NCBI GenBank assembly: GCA_963576565.1
Contig: OY755038.1
Location: forward strand, 207,425,013 to 207,489,012
Direction: 5' to 3'
DNA: 64,000 nt
DNA from: Aspidapion aeneum
Lineage: Eukaryota > Arthropoda > Insecta > Coleoptera > Brentidae
This document shows, one piece after another, positions 56,271-64,000 of this stretch (position 1 is the stretch's first letter; each line of letters opens with the position of its first letter). Below the pieces are notes generated by a model. The model did not search any database. It was not told where the DNA came from and saw only the letters and a list, made by a program, of their open reading frames with translations. The position numbers were made by a program, and so were the translations under genes.

Positions 56271-57164
56271 ATGGGCGAAGATGAAGGAATAAACAAAGTG
56301 CTAAAAGAGCTCGAAAACACCAAAAAGGAACTTAAGAACAGTATCGAGTCTAGCGAATCTCGAATTGTAAAAAATTTAAATGCAAAAATTAAGGACTTGG
56401 AGAATGAAAATAAAAATTTGAGAACAGCTCTTGAACTGTTGGAAATTAAGAGCAAAAAGAACAATGTAATGATATTTGGTTATAAAAAAGAGGTGTTAGA
56501 GGACATACCAAAGTTTTGTCAAGATTTTAGTAAGGTACTTAGAGTAAGTGTGAATGAAAAAGACATAAGTGACGCCTATAGTGTGGGAAACAGCGAAAAT
56601 TGTCCTATCAAGCTTGAGTTGGTGTCTTACTTCAAACGCAGACAGATTCTTTCTAACGGAAAAAACCTAAAAGAGACAGGTATTTTCGTTTCAGCAGATC
56701 TTACAAAGAAACAGCAGGAGGAGAACAAGGTTTTAAGAAAACATCTTAAAATTGTTAGGGAGACAGAACCTGACACAAATAGTTATATTAGGGGAAATAA
56801 ACTTTTTATAGATTTTAAGGCATATTCCTCTAGAGAACTAGAAGATGGAGCATATGTTTTTAAACCTACCATAAGGCTCTCAAACAGCGCGCCACCATCC
56901 CCCTCGCCTAAAATTGGCCAAAATATAGTTACCGAGGTGGTACTAACCAACACCGAACCCGAAAAAAATACGCCAAAACCAATAAGCACCAAAACAGAAA
57001 ATCAAATCAATGGAAACAAAAATCCAGTTAAAGAAACTATTAACAAAAAAAACATTCAATCTCCTTCTGCAAATTCTATCGCTGGAGTCAAGCCACAAGG
57101 CTCAAAACTAAGAAATTTGTCTAGCTCATCGACAGATAAAGTGAGATCAAATAACAAAAAATAA
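56271..57164 (+). CDS. LINE ORF1 protein (coiled-coil RNA-binding type)
   Basis: 297 residues, intact. The first 60 or so residues are Lys/Glu-rich heptad-like sequence, consistent with a coiled coil. Next comes a compact domain (about 62-150, starting near NNVMIFGYKK) resembling the RRM of LINE ORF1 proteins, then a basic segment, then a Pro/Ser/Asn/Lys-rich tail. Family role: an RNA-binding chaperone that coats the LINE transcript. It lies 110 nt upstream of ORF2 and on the same strand, as expected. It has no frameshift, unlike ORF2. Confidence 0.82.
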   Translation: MGEDEGINKVLKELENTKKELKNSIESSESRIVKNLNAKIKDLENENKNLRTALELLEIKSKKNNVMIFGYKKEVLEDIPKFCQDFSKVLRVSVNEKDISDAYSVGNSENCPIKLELVSYFKRRQILSNGKNLKETGIFVSADLTKKQQEENKVLRKHLKIVRETEPDTNSYIRGNKLFIDFKAYSSRELEDGAYVFKPTIRLSNSAPPSPSPKIGQNIVTEVVLTNTEPEKNTPKPISTKTENQINGNKNPVKETINKKNIQSPSANSIAGVKPQGSKLRNLSSSSTDKVRSNNKK

Positions 57165-57274
57165 AACAGTTTTTGCCTTGTTGTAAAATAATTTTATTTA
57201 AGTTTTTAAAAACAACAATTTTATTTGGGTGGTTTTAACGTGTATATAAAAAAAAAAAAAAATAATAAAAAAAA

Positions 57275-60200
57275 ATGGATACGTATCTAAGAGATTATGT
57301 GGAAGAAAAAGTGGACACGAAAACTGTAAGTAATATTTTAAATTTTAACACAGAATACTCTTTTGAAATCACAAATGACCTTAAAATTATTCATTGTAAT
57401 ATAAGTAGTTTAGGCAAAAACTTTGATAATTTTTGTTTATTTTTAAATACAATAAATGTCAGTTTTGACATAATAGTACTTACGGAGACACATATGCAAC
57501 AAAATATCTTGGAAACTCCATTCATGTTAAGAGAATATGATATTTTGTATAACTATGGAAATTTAAACAAAAACGATGGAGTTATCATATATATTAAATC
57601 TAAAATAGACTATCAATATTCTATAATCCCTTTAGGAAACATAAAGGTTCTTGAAGTAATTATAAATAACAAAAAATCTAAAATCTGTCTAACAGCTATT
57701 TATAAGTCACCAACTGTAGATGAACTGTTTTTTAATCAAGAATTACATCGTTATTTAATTGATAAACAAAAAACAACTTTCCACATAATAGTTGGGGATA
57801 TTAATATAAATCTGTTAGGAGGTCTGGATTACATTGAAGAATATCAGAACATATTAGCTTCTTTAAAATTTGCCTCTTATATAAATAAGATAACCAGACC
57901 ACGCTCAAAAACATGCCTAGATCATTTTTTTATCAAATCTCCAGTAAATCAGAGGGCCATAAACTCATTTATTTTTGAAAACAACATAATATCAGATCAC
58001 TATCCCATCGCAGTATCTATACCACATACTATAAAACCTGACACAAGTACAAAATTTGATAAAAAATATATAAATTATCCAAAACTAAAATTGGATCTAA
58101 AAAAAGAAATGTGGTTGGATATTTACAATGAAAGGGAACCTACAAACACAACTTTTTCTGGGTATTACGCCACTAGTAAGGAAAAATTACTTTAAAAAAA
58201 TTATAAAAAACCACTGCGTTTCTCCTAGAAAAATAAAAATCACTAATTTGTCAGTGGCTTTCTATAAAAATAAATAGTTGCCTAGTAAAACCTAAACCAC
58301 TTATCTTTTAATTGAATTTGAATACGCTACGTTTCGATTGCCAATCTACAATCGTTTTCAAGCTTTTATTTATATTTTGTCTCAAAATCTTAAATGTTTC
58401 TTGTTCAAATATATTTTTTATTATAATTTTTCCTTACTAGTGGCGTAATACCCAGAAAAAGTTGTGTTTGTAAAATGAATCCGCCACAAACATATAGATT
58501 TTATTTGAAAGGGAACCTAATAAAGCAGTTGACATTTTTTTACACAAAGTTAAAAATTTTATAAATCTAAATACGACAGTGTCAGGAAATTATAACAACA
58601 AAAAAAACGTTTTTATACAAAAATGGATGACAAAAGGCCTTCTGAATTCTATACAAGAAAAACATCGTTTATATAATCAAGTTATCCAGAACCCGACAAA
58701 TAATATCCTAAAATATCAATATAGTAATTATAAAAATAGACTAAGAATACTGATTAAAATTGCTAAAAGAGGATATGTAAAAAAAAAGTAAATAAAAACA
58801 AAAATTCGTCATCTTCTCTGTGGAATGTTATAAATTCAGTATGCGGAAAGTCAAAAAATCAACCTAAAATTGATTCTATAAAAACAGACAATGGAAACCA
58901 TGTGTCAGACAAAAAACAAATAGTCAACGAATTCAACAGACATTACAGCACTTTAGGACAAACCTACGCAGAAAAAATACCCTCCTGTAACGACAATTTG
59001 GAAGATTTGGGCAGGCTGGAAAGCAGCATGTATCTGTATTTTGTAGAGCAAAAAGAAATTTTGGATGCTATTAAATCGTTAAAAACTAAAAAAAGCCCTG
59101 GCTGGGATGAAGTAAAAACCGACACTGTAAAACAAATAAAAGAAGAAATATTGCAGCCAATTACATTTTTGATAAATCTATGCTTTCAAGAGAGCTGTTT
59201 TCCAGACTGCCTAAAGACGGGGAAAATAAAGGCAATATTTAAAGCGGGGAAAAAAACTTGGTAGTTAACTACCGACCGGTGTCTGTATTGTCTGTTTTTT
59301 CTAAAATATTCGAAAAAGTACTAAAGAACAGAATAATGAAATTTTTCAATAAATTTAAAGTCTTGTCAGATGGTCAATACGGTTTTAGAGAGGGAAAATC
59401 AACACAGGATGCAATACTAAATTTAACTACAAAAATTACAGATGCATTTAACACAAGTAAGCGTAGCCTTTGTGTTTTTGTTGACCTCTCTAAGGCATTT
59501 GATACGGTCTCCCATCAGATCCTGATAAAAAAACTGGAAAGGTGCGGTTTGAGGGGAAAGGTACTTGAGCTACTTACAGATTATCTGACCAACAGAACTC
59601 AGTATGTAGAGATTGATGGTGTCATTAGCGAGACAAGAAATATTTCTTATGGAGTACCTCAGGGTACCGTTTTGGGTCCATTACTTTTTACCATTTATAT
59701 AAATGATATGTTAAAATTAAAAACTTTGGGTAAAATCATAAGTTTCGCTGATGACACTACCATCTTTTACACAGCGGATACTTGGGAGGGGCTGAAACAT
59801 CTAGCCGAACAAGATTTTAAAACCATAAAATGTTGGTTTCAAATAAACAAACTTACCCTAAATTATGACAAAACAAAATATCTACCCTTTGCCATTTATC
59901 AGAACCATTTGCCTAACTTTGGACCTTTAAAAATCAATGACAATGTGGAAATTCCAGAATCATCCTCTATTAAATACTTGGGAATAATTTTCGACAGGCA
60001 CATGAAATGGGATTTACAAATTAAGAACGTTTTAAATAAAATACGTGGACTGTTACCTAAATTTCGGTATCTTAGAGAATTTTTAGAGAAAGATCAGCTC
60101 AGAATGCTTTACCTCTCCCTGGTACAATCCCATCTCTCGTATGGAATTTTAGGTTGGGGTGGAGTTGCTGACTGTCACTTAAAGGCTTTGAGTAATACGC

Positions 60201-60580
60201 AGAAATGGTTTCTGAAGCTAATTTATGGTAAACGAAGAACCTACCCCTCGGACTTGCTTTTCCAGGAGACCAAGATCCTAGATATTCGCCAGCTTTATTG
60301 CTTGGAATTAATAAAAAATATTCAAAAGGGTAAAATCACGCTAAAGCAAAGAGTAAAGACATATTTCACTAGAAGAGACAATAACTTTCAATACAGCATT
60401 CTTTCAAAAACTACATCACAGCGCTCTGTGGAATATTTTGCTCCTAGAATATATAATACTTTACCATTAAATATACAAAATACTACAAAATTTCATAAAT
60501 TCAGGAAGCTGGCTAATACATGGATTTTGGAAAATAGAGATAAGTGTAATGAATTAATTAATTTGAATTACGTAAGATAA
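57275..60580 (+). pseudogene. LINE ORF2: AP-type endonuclease plus reverse transcriptase, interrupted
   Basis: First piece 57275-58142: APE-type endonuclease with HCNIS (N42), LTETH (E71), VGDININ (D175, N177) and ISDH (D241, H242). A 363-bp insertion follows, then the frame resumes at 58507. Second and third pieces (to 58791; 58902-59264) are linker and RT N-terminus; 59258-60580 carries RT motifs VDLSKAFD (75-82), YGVPQGTVLG (131-140) and FADD (163-166), plus a C-terminal domain. Besides the insertion there are two frameshifts, near 58781 and 59250, both in A runs. The catalytic residues visible are intact, so without the insertion this looks recently active. It cannot produce full ORF2 as read. 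Confidence 0.88.
58143..58505 (-). mobile_element. Foldback retroposon copy 1 inside LINE ORF2 (14-bp TSD)
   Basis: Flanked by TGAAAGGGAACCTA at 58129-58142 and 58506-58519; removing the insert plus one repeat restores the LINE reading frame. The ends are inverted (ACAAACACAACTTTTTCTGG and complement). One end has an extra tail of about 35 nt ending in ATAGATTTTATT. It contains the stem-loop motif at 58325-58362. Same family as 61604-62065. Confidence 0.88.
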
Positions 60581-61059
60581 GAAATATGCTACCTAATACA
60601 CTTACTAGTTATCTGGTACTTAGTATCGAAAGATACAATTTAGAATTACTTGTGGTATATTGTTTTGTTTTTCTTTTCTTCTTGTTTAGTCAACAAGCAT
60701 GATTATGCTTTTATGACTTTTTTTACGTTTATTGTCCATTTTTAATGTAATTTTCTGTTTGAATTTGAATTTGAATAAACGTATTATTATTATACCTACA
60801 ATGTACGACAAGCATCAACTTTTAGTTTTGATGTCCAAAGCGCACTTACGAAATCTTACAATTGTGTAACTGTGACTTAGTAGTTACAAGTAAATTTAGC
60901 AGTTGGGTGTTTTTTTTTAATTAAATATTTTTTTATTTCCAACTTTTAGGTTTTATTCTTACTCAGCCTTATAAACAGCACTATGCATTCACAATTCATT
61001 TAGTTTTACCCAAAAAGTACGTGTAGATTTTTTACGAACGCGAACATTGTTACCTTCAT

Positions 61060-61400
61060 TTGAGTGAAGGGTGGAGGGAACTAGTCAAAATGGTTTCGAA
61101 AAAAATTTTAAAGCGTGTGCAGAAAGAATTTTTGAAATCGCTGTATATATAGCTACAACTATTACTTATAAGAAGGGTCGGGACAAGAGAGGGAGAGGAA
61201 AAAGGAAACTAGTAAAATGATGTTGGAAAAAAAGTCTTAAAGCGTGTGCAAAAAGAAATTTTGAAATCGCTCTATATTTGTGAAAGGTAGAACTACAACT
61301 ATTACTAATAAGAAGGGAGGGAAGAAGAGAGGGAGAGACGGGGGGGAACTAGTAAAATGGTGTAAAATCTAAAAGCGTATGCGATAAAATTATGCAAATA
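61060..61400 (+). repeat. Tandem repeat, about 127-135-bp unit
   Basis: TAAAGCGTGTGC at 61111 and 61238, and AAAAGCGTATGCG near 61373; purine-rich GGGAGAGG stretches between. The minus open frame 61305-61508 is only the complement of this. Confidence 0.8.
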
Positions 61401-61603
61401 TGGTTTTTGAATAGGGTGGGGGGAATGACAGGAGGGGGAAAGAGTGGGAGCAAGGAGGACTACAAAGTAACTACAGCAAATTAATGGAAATTTGCAATGG
61501 GTGATCAAATAAATTTTAATAAAATCGCCTGAAATTTAGATAATTTGTATGCCTTAAAGCCTATGTGACAACATGGCATCTGAAGACCGCCATATTGAAT
61601 CCC

Positions 61604-62065
61604 AAATAAAATCTATATGTTTGTGGCGGATTCATTTTACAAACACAACTTTTTCTGGGTGTTACGCCACTAGTAAGGAAAAATTATTTTAAAAAATTAT
61701 AAAAAACCACTGCGTTTCTCCTAGAAAAATAAAAATCACTAATTTGTCAGTGGCTTTCTATAAAAATAAATAGTTGCCTAGTAAAACCTAAACCACTTAT
61801 CTTTTAATTGAATTTGAATACGCTACGTTTCGATTGAAATTAAAGCTTGAAAACGATTGTAGATTGGCAATCGAAACGTAGCGTATTCAAATTCAATTAA
61901 AAGATAAGTGGTTTAGGTTTTACTAGGCAACTATTTATTTTTATAGAAAGCCGCTGACAAATTAGTGATTTTTATTTTTCTAGGAGAAACGCAGTGGTTT
62001 TTTATAATTTTTTAAAATAATTTTTCCTTACTAGTGGCGTAATACCCAGAAAAAGTTGTGTTTGT
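61604..62065 (+). mobile_element. Foldback retroposon copy 2 (12-bp TSD)
   Basis: 462 bp flanked by ATATTGAATCCC at 61592-61603 and 62066-62077, inserted into repeat family E. After a 35-nt asymmetric tail starting AAATAAAATC, it is a near-perfect palindrome with arms of roughly 200 bp meeting near 61845. The tail matches the reverse complement of the end of copy 1. No ORF. Confidence 0.88.
61845..61883 (+). other. Stem-loop motif shared with Penelope-like element ends
   Basis: CTTGAAAAC, a stem GATTG, an 8-nt loop (tagattgg), then CAATC and GAAACGTAGC. The layout resembles the hammerhead-derived motif known at PLE termini, but core positions differ from the CTGANGA consensus, so catalysis is doubtful. 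The complement is present in copy 1 at 58325-58362. Confidence 0.5.
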
Positions 62066-62280
62066 ATATTGAATCCCGTTTAAAAAAATATAGCTTATAG
62101 CACCTTTGGGATCAGGATCAGGATTGGTAGCAATTCAACGACACCTTTATTATCAAAATCGGTATAGCTGTTTAGCCTCTAGCGTGACACAAACATACAT
62201 ATTTACATATTTACATACTTACATACATATCCTAATCGAAAAACATTACCCTTCCTTTTGCCGTGCTGCAGTTGGGTAAA

Positions 62281-62676
62281 ATAATTTTGGCCCTTCCTAA
62301 CCAGAGAAAACTCTGGCTGACCATCAAATCAGAATACCAGAGCGATTACTGCAGCAGCTGAAGAACATTAGCAATAAGAAACACCCGAGCTTAAATAAAA
62401 ACATTTTTACTCGTATAACTGCTAATTAATGCAACTTAGTCAGTAATGTATTTGTATCCTAACAAAAATTCAAGCCAGCAAGAAATTGGCCATATCACAA
62501 ACGATTGCAGCTTCGGCAAGGTGGCAAGTATTTGTAATCATTTTGAGCTCTTAAGTTATTAGCACTATGCTAATTCAGTGAAAAATATGTTCTCCGGTAT
62601 AATACAAGCCAAAAAAATTACCGTGGGCAAAACTTTTTAGAAAATCAAATAATTTTTGTAAAAAAATTAAAAAAAA
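62281..62676. other. No feature recognised
   Basis: Spacer between repeat families E and C. Confidence 0.5.
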
Positions 62677-62905
62677 AAATTTGTGTGCTTAAGACCACAC
62701 GGCAGAAGTGTAAACTTCAACAAGGCGAAATTAATAATACTGGCCTTCATCTGCATCATCATATCGCTCGCTGAATGTTCCTCTCACAGTTAGTCGACTT
62801 GAGCCGACTTCACCCGAATGAGCGTTACATAGCCGAGCCTGACGGCTCAGTCCAATTCAGTACTCACAAAACTGTTAAACGCGCCTAAAGAAGTTTACAC
62901 TTCAA
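62677..62905 (-). repeat. Dispersed repeat family C, full copy
   Basis: About 229 bp from TGTGCTTAAGACCACACGGC to GAAGTTTACACTTC. On the minus strand the unit would end in a T-rich tail; a homopolymer run adjoins the 62660-62676 side. Confidence 0.75.
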
Positions 62906-63429
62906 AAATGCATCGAGCTAAAAATTTTACAAGAATTAAAGTAATAATCATTAGTTTAAAGAAGGAAATGGCTGAGTCCACTTCCTCCTCTCTGGAACTT
63001 CCACTGCCGAGTTGTGATATGATCGATTGAATGTGCTTGGAATTTGTAAAAGTATTTGGAAAAAACGTAAATACTTGTATTTTCCACTGTCATCAAAGAG
63101 TATATTAAAAGAAAACTCAAACTAATATTTCCGTAGTGCTTTATCATAAAAATGTAATTATCATGTTTGTGAGTGAGCCAAGACAGAGACGGGCCCGTGC
63201 CGCGCCACACACGAAGCCGGCCGGCCACACTCGGGACCACCCAACACGAAAAACTAAGGGCGGCTGCACTGCGCTGCGCTGGGTGGTGCACCAACTAGGA
63301 AACGGGGGTGCGTAACCACTAAGTACTCAGTAGCACAGTGTAGGTATTACCTACACTATGCCAGTAGTACAGTGTAAATAGGATACCTACACTGAGAGTC
63401 CCTGTATGTTGACATATTTGGATATATTA
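62906..63429. other. No gene; one GC-rich patch
   Basis: 63185-63300 is GC-rich; 63330-63400 has a short inverted pair GTAGGTATTACCTACAC. The minus frame 62956-63294 has no recognisable domain. Confidence 0.45.
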
Positions 63430-64000
63430 TCCCAAGGCCAACACAAAAATAGAGGCCACGACCCTGAAAAAATCAGCTGTTCTCCCGGGGCTTATTTTTA
63501 CATTGGGTCTTATGGGAGGTCAGACGTCTTTTATGATATTTTCAAAATGGCACTACAGATTTCGGCGAAATTTCAGTGAAATATTCTCAGATCCCATCCC
63601 CATATTCCACCAAACTTTTGTAAGGATGCAAGAAGATTAAAAGGTTAAAATCTTCAAAATTTAACATTCCTTATTTTGAATTCAAATTACCCGCCATGTA
63701 CCGCATGTCAACTGTTATATTTGACATGTATTTGACTTTGTCATCTGGGTTTGTCACATTCGCTTCTGTTTTAAATTTAATTTTAGTGTGAGCTTATGAA
63801 GCGGCTCTAAAAAATTTAGGATTACTATACATTTTAAAAAAAATGTTCTTCAAGAATAGAGTAAAAACAATCTTAAAACCGGCTTTATTTTTTAAAAAAT
63901 CAAATATTCTTGAACCGTCATTCCAACTTCAATATTTTAAAGACAACCAGCTGTGTCGTGACGCAACCATCAAAAAAAAATCAGCCCCGGATATGACGTC
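63430..64000 (+). repeat. Dispersed repeat family B, copy 3, running off the window
   Basis: Same marks as the other copies, to GACGCAACCATCAAAAAAAA then GACGTC at the window end. Confidence 0.8.

Larger units (their letters stand above)
56190..60795 (+). mobile_element. Non-LTR retrotransposon (LINE), CR1/L2-like group, nearly full length
   Basis: Two ORFs in LINE order: ORF1 (56271-57164) and an endonuclease/reverse transcriptase ORF2 (57275-60580, broken). The 3' end carries short TTTGAA and ATT repeats (60760-60795) instead of a long poly(A), as in CR1/L2/Kiri-type LINEs. The 5' boundary is approximate, since no clear TSD was found. Group placement rests on RT motif style only. Confidence 0.88.
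61565..62280 (+). repeat. Dispersed repeat family E, copy 2, split by foldback retroposon
   Basis: Pieces 61565-61603 and 62078-62280 together equal family E (ACCGCCATATTGAATCCC | GTTTAAAAAAATATAGC). The uninterrupted copy at 37466 fixes the insertion point. Confidence 0.8.

Noticed and set aside
56231..56464. 77-codon minus frame
   Set aside because: Antisense shadow of LINE ORF1.
63185..63300. GC-rich patch considered as a CpG-type promoter or rRNA piece
   Set aside because: Too short, no matching motif and no adjacent gene.
1..64000. tRNA, rRNA or snRNA genes
   Set aside because: I saw no convincing box A/box B pair, cloverleaf or rRNA core by eye. A tRNAscan-SE/Infernal run would settle it.

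Overview
The window reads as AT-rich nuclear DNA from an insect; the order is not certain from sequence alone, though a beetle would fit. It has spliced coding exons, insect-type mobile elements (mariner, pogo/Tigger-like, hAT, Mutator-like, a Penelope-like element, a CR1/L2-group LINE, a Ty3/Gypsy gag relic) and no bacterial operon structure. Only one host gene can be supported: a GAS1/GDNF-receptor-alpha-like, probably GPI-anchored secreted protein on the + strand, with three coding exons between 20186 and 24737. Its introns hold several miniature inverted-repeat elements. Everything else recognisable is mobile-element material or tandem repeat.

Layout. 1-8 kb: hairpins, a hAT-type miniature element, a dispersed repeat (family B) split by a retroposon fragment, a 170-bp tandem repeat, a TIR element copied again at 31.6-33.7 kb, and a 654-bp hAT-type element with a perfect 8-bp target-site duplication (TSD). 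8.2-9.0 kb: a long inverted repeat built of 15-bp degenerate units. 10-15.4 kb: a diverged foldback and three full-length copies (486-487 bp) of one TA-inserted miniature element. 16-19.8 kb: a Tigger-like element and a Penelope-like element (PLE) with a GIY-YIG domain, split by a 2-kb foldback that itself holds another element. 20-25 kb: the GAS1-like gene, then family B. 25-31 kb: Gypsy gag relic, a Mutator-like miniature element, nested hAT elements and a hAT transposase 5' fragment. 31.6-39.8 kb: nested TIR elements. 39.8-47.8 kb: three copies of a repeat, two of which carry a first exon encoding the start of a THAP-type zinc finger; a dead mariner; and a 2.1-kb Mutator-like element holding a hAT element. 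47.8-50.9 kb: more hAT-type and Tigger-like elements. 52.6-54.9 kb: a four-level nest of elements. 56.2-60.8 kb: a nearly complete LINE whose ORF2 is split by a foldback retroposon; a second copy of that retroposon lies at 61.6-62.1 kb. 62.7-64 kb: families C and B.

The strongest non-routine signal is the foldback retroposon (58143-58505 and 61604-62065). Its TSDs are of variable length (14 and 12 bp), it is highly self-complementary, and it carries a stem-loop motif shared with the end of the PLE at 17 kb. That suggests a non-autonomous PLE-type retroposon rather than a DNA transposon. The nests are also informative, because removing each insertion with one TSD copy restores the older sequence, which gives a relative order of invasion.

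All calls come from reading the sequence. No database search or folding computation was run, so family names rest on motifs, TIRs and TSDs.
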